Program-made: the position numbers and the translations under genes | The notes under the pieces: model-generated | The model's database searches: none | What the model saw: the letters and a program-made list of their open reading frames with translations, nothing else | What the model was told of the DNA's origin: nothing | Shown here: positions 34,889 to 46,323 of the stretch, one piece after another | Layout of the letters: each line of letters starts with the position of its first letter | Numbering within the stretch: position 1 is the first letter of the stretch | From: Stagonosporopsis chrysanthemi | Taxonomy: Eukaryota > Ascomycota > Dothideomycetes > Pleosporales > Didymellaceae | Direction of reading: 5' to 3' | NCBI GenBank assembly: GCA_022560025.1 | Contig: JAFISE010000018.1 | Span: 62,001-126,000, forward strand | DNA length: 64,000 nt

Positions 34889-35956
34889 TTTGTCGGCAAT
34901 CAGGGGCGGTAGAGTGGTATGTCACGGAGAAAAGTTTGGAGTAGGTCAAGGTGGGGGGGGGGGGGTGGCGTTTTATAGTGTAGCCTAGTGTTCAAGTGAA
35001 GGGCTCCTTGGCGAGTCAACAAACACGGAAAGAGTAGGTAAAAGATCGTTGCAGACGTCGATAGACAAGGTAAGAGACATACACCTTGAAAACTAACCTG
35101 CAGGCTTCCAGCTAGCTTGTGACACCCTCGGCCGCAGTATCTGTACGCGCAAACGAAGATTTGTAGTTGAAGTCATGCTCCGTAAGGTATGGAAATGGCC
35201 TCCCACGCGCCACTCATCAAGCTAAGCATATTATCTAGATTCCTATAAGTCGGTGAAATGATAGGAGCTTGGCTCATGAGACAGAGTGTGTAGAAGCAGA
35301 CTGTGAACAGTACTTCTTTGTCATCGGTCTACTCTCGCGTGGTGGTGCTGCAGTCTATGCTTGACTTCAAAGGGAGCTCCTAAGGAGAAGTGGGAGCACA
35401 TAGCGAGCTGCGTGTAGATGCAAACTCGTGGCATCAGGACATGCTACATTGCTCCAAAAAGATCCAGCCTAAACAGCTGAACTCGGCATTGCTTGGATAG
35501 CTGGAGGGATACAGAAGATGTTTGAAAGAGCGGATCACGCTGTTTGAACCGGCCAGGTGAGCGCTCAAGTAGGTGCAATGAACACATCCCGGATCGATAA
35601 AATCATTTTGCGAGCTCTACAGGACGTTGTACTGTTACACATTAGAATTGTGGATATGTGTAGAGTGGCGCTGATATGTGTGGTGTGGCGCTGGACATGC
35701 CTGTTCACATGCTGCGCGCTAAAGACCCCTGCTGATGACGTACCCTCATAGATGCGACCAGACTCACAACAAGGCCTCAACGACATGGTTACCGCATGTC
35801 GATCGCTGTGCAAAGAAGATCGCCTGCAGGGTGACTGAGCAACTGTCAAGATCTTAAAGATATCGTCGGCCCTGCCAGAAACCTGAGACATCCCCACATT
35901 CTTGTGCTCGAGTGCTCAAACACCCCACACTTCGCCTTCAAACGCTATCATCCACT
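34889..35956. promoter_or_regulatory. Divergent intergenic region with G13 tract
   Basis: About 1.07 kb between divergent genes. A run of 13 G lies at 34953-34965, close to the start of the minus-strand gene. No coding region is supported. Confidence 0.45.
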
Positions 35957-37409
35957 ATGGCTTCTTATCTACAGAAACTTCGGCCAAAGTCTAAACAGAA
36001 CAACCCTGCCAACTTCAGGGAAACAGTAGTACACAATGCGCCTAAGACCGAAGAAGCACCCAAGCCCTCTGGGCCTGTCCCGTCACCACCGCCTGCACCA
36101 ACAATCAGCGAGCCAGCCGACAACACAGGCGCTGAACCAGTCCTAGATGAAGAGGATGAGAAGTTCCTCGAAAGACTTGCAGCGATCGCGTCTGAGCCCG
36201 AGGGCACTCCACCGCCGCTACCTGGTCGCCCGGCGGTAGTCATTGACGAGAACGGTCAGCAGAAAGTCAGCAAGGACGCACAGGAGGCGCTGATGGATGG
36301 TGCAGACAAGATCGCGCTCCCAAAGAGTCCACCGGAGAAGAAGACCTTCACGTCATACTTTACACTCCCAAAGTTCGGCAAGAAGGGCGACAAGGAGACC
36401 GACGTCATCACAAAGGAGAAGAAGGGCAAAGCCAAGGTCACAGAAGCAGAGCGCAACGAACTCGCGGACAATCTGCTGGCAGCAGCCGAAAAAACAAAGT
36501 CTGCAGAAGAAGCCGAAGTCGAGAAGGAGACTCAGGATCTATCCAAGATACTCGAGGAGCTCAACATGTCCGCCGTGAACAATCGCGTCTTCTCCTTCAG
36601 CAAAGAGTCGGAGGAGCTCTTGCAGAAATTTACTCTCGTGCTCAAGGATATCGTCAACGGCGCACCAACCGCGTACAACGACCTCGAGAAGCTGTTCACA
36701 GACTACGATGCCCAGCTGAAGAAGATGTACGGTGGTCTGCCACCCTTCCTCCAGAACTTCGTCAAGAGTTTGCCCGCGAAAATGACAGCCACGCTGGGCC
36801 CTGAGCTCCTTGCTGCAAGCGCAGAAAAACCTGGCTTCGATGCCAAGCAGCGTACCGCTGGTGAGGGCAGCAAGAGCAAGAAGAGCCGCATTCCCGGTGT
36901 GCCCAAGATTCCTAGCCTCAAGCAGCTGGTGTCCGCGCAGGGCGCGGTAGCAACAGCACTGCGCAGTATCGTGAATTTCCTGAAATTCAGGTTTCCAGCC
37001 TTGGCTACAGGCACAAATCTGATCATGAGTTTGGCGGTTATGAGTAGGTCCCCCTTCTCCCCGAAGCTCTTGCACGCTATGAGTATATTAGTCACTAACC
37101 TCCACAGTCCTCCTCTTCGTCTTCTGGTACTGCCACAAGCGCGGCCGCGAAGTCCGCCTCGAGAAAGAGCGCCTCGCAGCCGAGACCGCCTCGGCTGAGG
37201 CGTCAGGCACGTCCAGCGCGGTGGCCAGCGATGACGACTCGGTGTTTGGTGACAAGAAGAGGCAGAAGACCAAGGCCACGTCTGCGGCCGTTCCGAGAGT
37301 TGGCGGCGAGCCTACGGAGCCGACGATCATCAAAGATGACAAGGCGACGGTGGATGATCTGCCTGATGTCTCGCAGCTTCCTGAGCCGGGCAAGGCGCCT
37401 GAGAAGTGA
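35957..37409 (+). CDS. Uncharacterised fungal protein with one membrane span, 462 aa
   Basis: Exons 35957-37043 and 37108-37409 with a 64-nt intron (CACTAAC branch) give 462 residues. The N-terminal half is Pro/Glu/Lys-rich and probably disordered (GTPPPLPGRPAVVIDENGQQ). Residues about 190-330 look helical (LSKILEELNMSAVNNRVF, YNDLEKLFTDYDAQLKKMYG, LPPFLQNFVKSLPAKMTATL). One hydrophobic segment, NLIMSLAVMILLFVFWYC, is created across the splice junction, followed by HKRGREVRLEKERL and a charged tail. This is a tail-side membrane anchor. I do not recognise the family; an ER or vesicle location is a guess. Confidence 0.82.
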
Positions 37410-37587
37410 GGACTGGAAACGTCCCGTCAGAGGGATGATGCTTGGCTTAGATTGACTTCCCTTGCGTATACCCTGTTTGTGTCACGATGGTAACGAATAG
37501 TAATGAATAACACCGCGATGCGTTGAAAATTCCTTGACCGAATATGCTTCATTCCACAATGTTGATCTACCGTCTCTGCATAGCCTT

Positions 37588-39248
37588 TCATGACCGCGCC
37601 GTAACATCAACCCACATGTCCTTGATCTCCCACAGCCCCAAGCTATTGTGCGCCTTCCACGGTTCAGCCGGGTTGCTGAGCGCCAGATCAAAATGCCTCA
37701 ACAGCTCGAAAACACACTTGTGCACTTCAATCAACGCAATGTTCCTACCCAAGCACACCCACCTGCCGTAGCCGAAGATCATGTCGTTCGTCTTGATCAT
37801 CTCCTTGAGCCGGTCCTTCTCATCGGGCTGCGATTCATCGACGAACCAGCGCTCTGGCCTGAAGACGGCTGCATCAGCGCCGTAGAGAGCTGTATTGTTG
37901 CGGTGCATGCTCCAGGCCGAATAACCGACCATCGTGCCGCCGGGGATGAAGTACTCTTTACCTTGGACCGTGACTACGTCACCTGCGTCGGGAGTGATGC
38001 GGGAGAACAGGTTTACAACCGGTGGGTGTACACGCAGTCCCTCTCGCACCACAGCGCCTAGGTACGGAAGCTTGCGTGCTTCGATGTCCGGGATGACGCT
38101 GGGAGATGCTGGGGCGGCGCCTGACTTTACAGCTTCGTCGATCTCGGCCTGTAGCTTTGCGTACACGCGGGGATGCGACATGATGTAAAGCAGGATGATT
38201 CGGATGGCAGCCGCAGTAGTGTCAGATCCAGCTAGGATCTGCTCGAAGGCCTCCTGAAAGAGATCGTCGCCAGAGACGCCGTTCCTGATGAAGGAGGCGA
38301 GCATGTCGGTTTTGTCATCTGTGGACTTGAATCTGCGAGCATCTACTATTTTGCGCGCCTCGTGCATCATGCGGCCATATCCAGAAGCATCCTTCTCCGA
38401 TGGGCTGATTGCAGGACCGATGATCGGGGTTTCTCGCATCCAGCCAAGCCCCATGCCAAAAGCTGTGTTGCCGATCTTGAGGCCTTCCTCTGAAGACTTG
38501 AGGTAGTCATTCACGTCCTTGTCGGAGGCAAGATTGCCGAATGGAGTTCCGAGACCAATATGGCTGATAACATCCAAAGTAAAGAAAGGAATTTTCTGAG
38601 CTAGGTCCATTGTCTTGATCGGCTTTGCTGATGCAGTCTGATCAGCATATGTTCGGACAAGCCGAACAAGCTCTTGCACATGGCTGTCGATGGATGGTTC
38701 CAGAGTTGGGTTCTCTTTTCCAGAGTACTGCGATCGTTAGCTGGCACAGTAGGTTGTCGTCATCAGTATTCACGTACGCCGGCATACATCTTCTTCCTTC
38801 TGACATCGTGGCGTTCGTTGTCACACTCGGTAAACACGTTGTCCTTTCCAGGCTCAAAACGTGCTGCGTGGTAGTACCATGGTGCCCTGCGATACGGCGA
38901 CCGAACGCCATTGATGTGGGCCCACAGCTCTGGGTCGCTCGTTATCAAGTGCTCTGGCGACACTCTTGCAATTGGTCCTGCGTAATTAGCATATTTGCTT
39001 TTGTATTGAGATTTTCTGGGTGTACCGTATTTCTCGGTCACGTCACCATAGTAGCGCTGGGCTTGACCACTCAACACGGCTTTTGAATGCCACCACCATG
39101 AAATGCCTGTGGTCGCGGGTCCCTTAAAGTGGCTCAGGCGATAGAACTGCCGGAGGCGTGCAATGGCCAGATAAGCCGTGAGAACAAGAAGGCCTAGATA
39201 CACGGGCGGGATCGTTTTCAGTAACACCTCTGGTACATTGGCGTCCAT
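37588..39248 (-). CDS. Cytochrome P450 monooxygenase, pisatin-demethylase-like
   Basis: ER-anchored heme monooxygenase, NADPH-P450 reductase dependent. Exons 39026-39248, 38778-38977 and 37588-38727 give 520 residues. Introns are 48 and 50 nt; the 48-nt intron keeps frame if retained. The N-terminal anchor is IPPVYLGLLVLTAYLAIARL. Landmarks: I-helix GSDTTAAAIR, K-helix VVREGLRVHPP (ExxR), FRPERWF, and heme motif FGYGRWVCLGRNIA with Cys near 466. Overall resemblance from memory is to the pisatin demethylase (CYP57-like) group, so a substrate such as a plant phenolic or a fungal metabolite is possible but unproven. It is divergent from a LaeA-like methyltransferase across 934 bp. Confidence 0.93.
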
Positions 39249-40182
39249 GATGCCGACAAGGTGACACGACAGAAGTAGTCGCCGTTCTGCTCCGCTCTCG
39301 AAGCTGGTGTTGAGCAATAGGGAGTCGCTAGGTGGCAGATCTTGTGAATCCTCAAGTATGGCAGATGCCGCGGGCGCTGCCACCTTACGCTATCGCTGCG
39401 GCACGCAGCATCTGGCTAGTGAGACCGTGTTTACGGGAAAACGCAGGCGAGCAAAGGATTTGGCGAGTGAAGTTTTGCGGAATTTCACCCGCTAACTATC
39501 GGCAGCCAAATGCATACGCAAATAGTCACTACTCTATTTGCAGCGGAGGGACCTTGGGCTGGCTGGCCTGCAATTGCGCGTTCCCACGCTCTATTAACCG
39601 TCATTGGAACGAGCGACAAACTGGGCGCCTCTTTCAAGACCTGAGCGCTACAGCACCGCGACAACGGGTCAAAGCAAATATGATGTGACAGCGTCAATGC
39701 AAAAAGCACATCAGGTTACAGCAAATGCTGCGAGTCATCGAGAGATGGCCTGCATGAAGACAACCAAGAATGGCCAGATCCACGAGGACCGTTCCCCTGG
39801 GAGTGGGCTGGCCCGCAGCTTCGACCAGGTCTGAAGCCTGCAACCACGTTGCTTCCCGATGCACGTCCAACGAACCCGGAGATTAGACGAGCCCCCGCGG
39901 TATATACATAGGCCTTTCGTCTGTCCAGATCGCAGAGTTCGGACCGTTCAAATCTGCGCAGGGTTCTTTTCCAGCTGTGTCTTGGGGGCTTACAATATCG
40001 CTTCAGCTGCCCTGACGAGGACTCAGACATCCTTTCCAGTATCTGATTGTCGACTTGTGTCGAAGCACCAGAACTTCGCGAGAGTCAGCTTTGGCTTCTG
40101 ACAAGATTGCCTTGTGTCCCGAGCCGCTTCTGCAGGAGTGCGGCGCGGCCGTTCCTGCCGAGACAATCGAAGCTCGTCCAAT
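39249..40182. promoter_or_regulatory. Divergent region, P450 / methyltransferase
   Basis: 934 bp shared upstream region of two divergent genes of accessory-metabolism type. No coding sequence is supported. Regulatory elements were not resolved. Confidence 0.45.
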
Positions 40183-41538
40183 ATGGCGACATCACAACCA
40201 GATCCGTCCACGGGGAGAGTGACAGCTCCTTCAACCGGGATCGAAGGGCACGTATCATTGCCAAGTGAAGCACCAGCACCAGCAACAGCAACAGCAACAG
40301 CGGTTTTCGAAAATGTATCGACAAGCTCAGCAAATCCAAGTCAAGGGCAAAGTTCCGCGGAGCCCACGACAACGGCGGGCCCATCCACAACTGTAGAACA
40401 CGACCCTGCACCAATCCAACCACCAATTCAACCTGTAAGTCCGAGGAACCAGTTTCTTTGCGATAAGAAGCTACACCAATCCTTGCCTAGGGTCAATCTT
40501 GAACTCGAACACCGCTAACACTTGCACAGGAGTCCGACTTTGACGAAAACGATTCCGCATATGGTGATTCAGACCATCTGAGCGACACGACATCCATCCC
40601 ATCGACCATCTGGAAGCACCGCTACGAGAATGGCCGACGGTACCACAAGTTCCGAGAAGGCGAGTACTGGGGCCCAAACGACGAAGTCCAGAACGACCAG
40701 CTCGACATCGCCCACCACATGTTCCTGATGCTGCTCGACAACAAGCTGCACCTCGCGCCCATCCAAAACCCGCAACGCATCCTCGACCTAGGCTGCGGAA
40801 CCGGCATCTGGGCCATGGACATGGCAGACGGTTCGCCCCCCCCCCCTCTCTTTCCACACCACCAAACCCCCCACGACTAACCTCCCCCGCACAGAACACC
40901 CCGGCGCCGAAATCCTCGGCGTAGACCTCTCCCCCATCCAACCCTCCTTCACACCCCCCAACTGCAAATTCGAAATCGACGACGTCACCTCGCCCTGGAC
41001 CTACCCTCCGGGCTTCGACCTGATCAACATGCGCTCCCTCTACGGCTCCATCGCCGACTGGCCCGCGCTGTACGCGCAAGCATACGCGCACCTGGCGCCC
41101 GGCGGCTTCCTGCACGAAGTCGAAATGAGCATCCAGTTCAAATCCGACGACGGCACGCTGACCCCCGACCACATCCTCAGCCAGTGGAGCGACGTGTTCC
41201 ACGACGCGAGCCGGCGGTTCGGGAAGAGCTTCTACGAGGTGTGGAATCTGAGTAAGTACGCGCGCGACGCGGGGTTTGTGGATGTCGTCGAGAGGGTGTA
41301 CAAGGTGCCGGTTAATGGGTGGCCGGCGGACCCGCGGTTGAAGGAGATTGGGCGCTGGAATTTTTTGCATTGCACGCAGGGCGCTGAGGGATGGGGGTTG
41401 TTCCTGCTGACCAAGGTGATGGGGTGGAGTGTTGAGGAGGCGCAGGTGTTTATTGCCAAGTTCCGGACCGGGTTGAAGGAGAGGAAAGTGCATGCGTATT
41501 TTGAGGTGATTCAGTTCAGCGCGAGGAAGCCGGGGTAG
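40183..41538 (+). CDS. LaeA-like S-adenosylmethionine-dependent methyltransferase
   Basis: Class I SAM methyltransferase of the large fungal LaeA/TAM-like group. Exons 40183-40434, 40530-40830 and 40895-41538 give 398 residues. Introns are 95 and 64 nt; the second carries an 11-C run. The N-terminal 90 residues are disordered with a PAPATATATA stretch. Then come IPSTIWKHRYENGRRYHKFR and EGEYWGPNDEVQNDQLDIAH, typical of this group. Motif I is RILDLGCGTGIWAMDMADEH and continues ILGVDLSPIQP. Later parts include LINMRSLYGSIADWP and LAPGGFLHEVEMSIQFKSDD. Many members are orphan enzymes; the substrate is unknown. The adjacent divergent P450 suggests a possible functional pair. Confidence 0.9.
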
Positions 41539-41856
41539 TAGCGAGGGGTGTTTCCGCGTGAGGGCTAGATGAAAAGGGGGGGGGGGGGGGATGGGTTTAT
41601 ATAGAGAGAGTGAGACGGAAGAGTAGGCGTTGCAGTATCCAAAAGCGAGAACGCAGAGGTATCTAAAAAAACATCAAGTGCGCATCCCAACCGACTCCGT
41701 AACTCCCACAACAATGACAAAGCTCCTACCATGGGTAACAACATGCATCAAGTGGAATAACACCAACGCCCACGTCCAGCCTACAGAACAAGGCGACGCA
41801 CAAACCCACAACGCAACGCCTTGTCATAATATCATCAGTACCACATTCCGATACCT
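41539..41856. other. Convergent region with G15 tract
   Basis: 318 bp between convergent stops. A run of 15 G at 41576-41590 lies shortly after the methyltransferase stop. Nothing else is seen. Confidence 0.5.
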
Positions 41857-44287
41857 CTACTCAGCATCCTGCATGTCCTCGTCCTGCTCCTCGCCGTCCT
41901 CGCCCTGCGCGAGCAAATCCTGCTCCTCGCAGCTGCGCTCGACCTCGTCGGCAATGAACTGCTCGTACTCCTCGAGAGAGCGCTGGACATGGAGTTTGAA
42001 GCGGACAATATCGTCGAGCATGCGCTCGATCTCGGTGTGGAGTTCTTCGCGCAGCGAGTTGGCTCGGAGCTGGAGTTGTTCGTATCTAGGCAGGGTATTA
42101 GCAAGGGGACGCCTTGTGCTGGATGGGTTATGGATGGTGAGGGGTGGGTTCAGAAGGGTGTGGACTCACTCAATATTGACGGTCATCTCGCGCTGCACCA
42201 TCAATTGCACGCTTTCACCGAGCCCGCTTCGCATCTTGCCAAGCTCCTTCTCCAGGCGCTCGATCTGAGCATCACTCTGGCTCTTTTGCGTGTTTGTGAT
42301 CTCGCGCAGCTTTTCGAGCTCTTCCTCGGCCTGTGCGACGCGGTGGCCTAGCGCCTCTACTTCGGCAACCTTGTCATCCATAGCTTCCTTGATCTTGTCG
42401 AGTAGGTCGTGGTTGTTCATGTCTGCTTCAAGAGCGGCGTTGCGGCGCTCAGCAATTTCCTTGCGTAGTGTGAGGATATTGGATTTGACTGTGCCCTTGA
42501 GGTCGAGGTTAAGGAGATGTGCGGGAGAATAGCCTGTGCTTGCGTCTTGAAGGAGGCGGTCGGAGGGTTCTTGGGAGGAGGCGCCCATTTGGGAACCGGA
42601 GAAGTTGGGGCCATCGGTGATGGTGAGCACGAGCTCATAATCCTGGCCTCTTGCGTTGATAGCGGTGGAAGGAATGACGCCAATCTGGTATCCTAGGTTG
42701 TTGTAACGCTCGATGGTTTGCTCGAGTTCGTCAAGTCTCTTTGAGGCTTGGACCTCCTTCTCCGCGACGCGTTTTCTGGATTCCTCCAGACGGGCGGCGG
42801 TCCCCTGGAGGGCATTATCGAGGCGGTCTTTCTCGGCCGCCATGCGATCGATATCGTTGATGGTCATTCCTCGCCCGTCGATGATAGCTTGCAGCTCGAC
42901 TTGCTCTTTCTCTGCCGCTTCAAGCTCAAGTTCCAGCTCCTCGATGCTCTTCTCCAGGAACTCGCATCGATCGGTGTACTTCTTGACCTTGAGCTCCATG
43001 TTCTGGTTGTAGCTTTCGAACTTCACTTTGTCTTTCCCGAGAATCTCATTCTGGTCCTCGTACTTTGTGATTCTCGGACCTGCCCTGCTGAGCTCCTCAA
43101 TCTGCTCTTCAAGCTGCTTGTGCTCGGACTCGAGCATCTTGACTGCATCGTGGTGTTGCGCGTTTGCTGCTTCAAACTTGGCTGCCATAGCCTTGATATG
43201 GGGTTCCATGTGTCGAGCCTGGGACTCTTCGTCGTCATCTTCGTCATCGGCTGCCAGCCACGTGCTATACGCATCGGTAAGGAACTCGAAGATGATGCGA
43301 TCGCCGGACACATCGTAACCGGCTTCGAAGCAGGCCTCGTCGTAGCTTCCAGACTCGTACCTCTGGCACAAGACTACAAGCTGCATCATCCAGTGCAGCA
43401 GACCCAGGAAAGTAGGCCAGTTGTTTCCACCAACCGCTGCGATCTGCGACTTCATGATCGACTTGTCGAAGGGGTAACGCAGCTGCCTGAGCAGAACCGG
43501 GACCTCCTGGTCGATGGACTTCTGGAAGCGGTAGCTGGGATCGATCTTGTTGTACAGCCACTGGAACATGTTGTTGAAGTCCTTTTGTGTGGGGGACGAC
43601 ATGGCTTTGGCAGACAAGACATGCTTTGACTCCATCTCAAAGTTGTTGTGTGTGAGAAACTGCAGCAACTCGTTGGCCATTGCCTGCCGTGTCTGCGAGT
43701 CCTTCAGCCTGCGTGGGTCCGGTGGCGGGGTTGCAGGCATGGGCGCTTGCTGGAAGAACGACTGCTTGACTCCCGACTGGCCGCCCGCGTGCGATGTGCG
43801 CGACTTGAACACACTGCTGCGTCGTTGTGCGCTCTGCTCAAAGTCTGGGCCTGCGGGCGGGGCCGGTGTCTGGAAGAGCCCAGAGCCCGGCGCAAAGCTC
43901 TTCCTCGCACTGCTCGCTCCACCGAAGGCGCCACCCATGGACTGGCGCTGCACAGAAGGGAAGCCCTCAGCGAGGTTTGTGCCGGACGACGAGCGCGCAA
44001 AGAGCGGCTGGCTCGGGCGCCCGGGGGGTGCGAGGGACATGCGCCCGCCCGACTGCGACCGCGCGTGGTTGTTCCCAAACTGCGAGCTTTGCTGCATCTG
44101 GTGCACCGAACTGGACCGCTTCATGGCCGACGAGGGCATGGGAATCGCGGAAGAGATGTTGTTGTTCATTGGTCCTAGTGTCTGCGTGCAGTCGTCAGTG
44201 AGAGCCGGCGGTGGGTTTTCGGCCCAAGCACAACAAACTGACCTGGCGCGGTCGCTGGACCGAGAACATGCCCTGGTCGTGGGCCAT
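41857..44287 (-). CDS. NDC80: Kinetochore protein Ndc80/Hec1
   Basis: Microtubule-binding subunit of the outer-kinetochore Ndc80 complex. Exons 44243-44287, 42170-44181 and 41857-42085 (introns 61 and 84 nt) give 761 residues. The first exon encodes MAHDQGMFSVQRPRQ, followed by TLGPMNNN and a basic Ser-rich N-tail (Aurora-type target region). The calponin-homology domain spans about 150-300: RRLKDSQTRQAMANELLQFL, KDFNNMFQWLYNKIDPSYRF, LRQLRYPFDKSIMKSQIAAV, WPTFLGLLHWMMQLVVLCQR. Acidic ADDEDDDEESQ leads into a long coiled coil to the end. A loop-like break occurs around GQDYELVLTITDGPNFSG. The C-terminus is very acidic (EDGEEQDEDMQDAE). Confidence 0.95.
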
Positions 44288-44983
44288 AGTAGTAGTGGGG
44301 GTCGTCGCAGTGATGCTGCAATGTGTATGCTGCCTGCCGAGTGTGCAGTCCAAAGTGCGCGCACGTTTCGTGTGGATGGTGATGTTGTAGGGCTGCGGCG
44401 GCCGTGTTGCTCTGCTCTACGCAGTGGGTTGTTTGTTGTGGTGGCAGGGATCTCCTCACTAGCGGTTGCCCGCCAGCGCGTGCCCCCTCATTGGTGCAAG
44501 CGCCGCACGTTGCAGCCATGGCACATGCAAGTCTGCCGGGCTGTGACGTGTGCCTGCATAACAGCCTTGTGCAGCTGCAGGACGCAGGACGCAGGACGCA
44601 GGAGAGAGTTCGACATGGAGTCATGGACACGACAAAAGGAATGGTATATTTGCAGCGTCTACCAACAACTGGCCGCGCCACCAAGTAAAGTATTATGTAA
44701 AGCGAACGCTCGAACAGAAGCCCAGAGTACGAACAGGTATTCCTGTCTAATCCCAAGATAATACCCCAAACCGTGTCAGCCCTTCTGCTACCATGCGTCG
44801 ACCCGGGGTATCGTGTGCTATGCAACAAGCAAGAACAGAGAATATACTACCCACAATCAATCTTATAAACTCCAAGTCATAGTTCAGAAGCGACAAGCAT
44901 CATTAAGCTCCAATCCGTCAAATCTACATCCCGTCGCAGGTCATTGTCGACTTGCTTTCGCGAACACTGCTGCTCCCAACGCC
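44288..44983. other. NDC80 upstream region
   Basis: About 700 bp, with NDC80's promoter on the left and the 3' flank of the next minus-strand gene on the right. A heptamer GACGCAG is repeated three times in tandem at 44581-44601. No gene is supported. Confidence 0.5.
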
Positions 44984-45703
44984 CTATTTGATGTTCTTGA
45001 ACATGTCGTCCGCATCGAAGCTCAGCGTCTTCTCGTTGACGCCGAACGAGTTGAGCTGGGGAAGAGCCGGAGCTGGCGGACCCTTCCTCTGAGGCACCGG
45101 CGGCGGCGGCGCCGGCGACGGCTGTGCAGGTTGGATTCTTGCTGCAGGTGCAGGGGGTCCCATTGTGCCGTTTGTGACTGTCCTGGACAAAGGCGCCGCT
45201 GCTGTCGTCTTGGATTCCTCTGGCACGCTTCCAAAGTAGGAGCTTTTCCTCTTGCTGCCGAACCAACTGCTGCTCTTCTTCCGCGTGAGACTCGGTTGGC
45301 TGCTTATGGTGGCAGGGGAACCTGGTCGCTCATCCTGGTGGAGGCTGTCCCTCGAGGATAATGTGCGAAGGCCCAAGAACTGGCGCACAGAAGACGGTCG
45401 GCGGTTTTGTGAACTTGGGCTTGTGGGCGAAAGACCGCCGCTGCCCGACTCGCTCGTCCGTCCCCGTGTCACCGGGGGTTCTGGCGCTGCCGGGTCCTCA
45501 GGTGTCTTGCCATTGGGCGAGCCGACCTGTTCGTATGGCGACGCTGGTGCGTTTGCGTTCGGGTGCGAGGATAGCGGGCCCTTGCCTGGTGTGGGTGGAC
45601 GAGGTGTTTCGGGCGGCGAGTCGAGCGGTGCAGGAATCGAGGTGCCCTCTGTGAGCGAGAAGTTGATGGGCGCAAGCGTCAATGGCTTGAATTTAGTAGG
45701 CAT
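44984..45703 (-). CDS. Uncharacterised low-complexity fungal protein, 239 aa
   Basis: Single-exon frame; the ATG at 45703 gives 239 residues and starts MPTKFKPLTLAPINFSLTEG, which looks like a conserved head. The rest is rich in Pro, Ser and Thr with SP/TP sites (SPPETPRPPTPGKGP) and a basic Ser patch (TRKKSSSWFGSKRKSSYFGS). A poly-Pro segment (PSPAPPPPVPQRKGPPAPAL) could bind SH3 or profilin. It ends with a short ordered tail (NEKTLSFDADDMFKNIK). The conserved ends around a disordered middle support a real gene. Function unknown. Confidence 0.65.
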   Translation of the reverse strand: MPTKFKPLTLAPINFSLTEGTSIPAPLDSPPETPRPPTPGKGPLSSHPNANAPASPYEQVGSPNGKTPEDPAAPEPPVTRGRTSESGSGGLSPTSPSSQNRRPSSVRQFLGLRTLSSRDSLHQDERPGSPATISSQPSLTRKKSSSWFGSKRKSSYFGSVPEESKTTAAAPLSRTVTNGTMGPPAPAARIQPAQPSPAPPPPVPQRKGPPAPALPQLNSFGVNEKTLSFDADDMFKNIK

Positions 45704-46323
45704 CGCGGCGGATTTCGGAGAAATGGCTGCCTCTTGGACGATGCGGATGAAGTGCGTCGGGACCGAAGCAATTGCGCAGAGAAGGCGGCAGGAAGAGGTC
45801 AGCGAATGTCGCAAGGCCGCCGGGGGGTGTGAGCTCAGACTCCAGAGGGGGCCGGGGCGAAGGAGCTTGACAGGGTTTATGGGACAGTGCTGAGAACGGT
45901 GGTTTGCACGACACAGGGCAGCAAGCCTTCCTTCGGCCAACGACAGCTCGGGGTGTACGGGCGGTGTGATTGCGTCGCCCTGGGAAAGTAACCCGCAGTG
46001 GGCTCCGGATGCTCCAGCGAGGCAGCAACGTACAATGGCAAAAAAGACAAGGCGCGAACAAACGTTGTGAATGGCTGCATGTGCAACGCCAACTTTGATC
46101 CAAATACGGAAGCTGCGGGCCGGTAGTTGAGTCAGGGACACCATGTGCCCTGCCTCCTTGGAAACTCCGCAAACATGGCGCAGGGTCTTGGTCAATTAGC
46201 CTCGATTTACATTCTGTGGATATCATGTGCGTATAAATAGGACACAAAGCTGAGTCTGTCCAACACATGTCCGGTTACATTGTACAATGCCTGGTCCCTT
46301 TACATCAACTACTGCCCGCCATC
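45704..46323. other. Intergenic region without a supported gene
   Basis: About 620 bp between the minus-strand gene starting at 45703 and the ISN1 stop. The frame upstream of 45703 stays open but has no domain resemblance. Confidence 0.45.

Noticed and set aside
39249..39383. N-terminal extension of the P450 upstream of 39248
   Set aside because: The frame is open, but the sequence before the ATG at 39248 is not hydrophobic or P450-like. The anchor segment begins just after that ATG.
40471..41493. Minus-strand open frame of 340 codons
   Set aside because: Antisense to the methyltransferase exons and crosses its intron; Gly/Arg-rich shadow without a domain.
42748..43629. Plus-strand open frame of 293 codons
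   Set aside because: It lies entirely antisense to the NDC80 coiled-coil and calponin-homology exon. It is rich in Leu/Val as expected for a shadow of Glu/Lys/Arg codons and has no domain.
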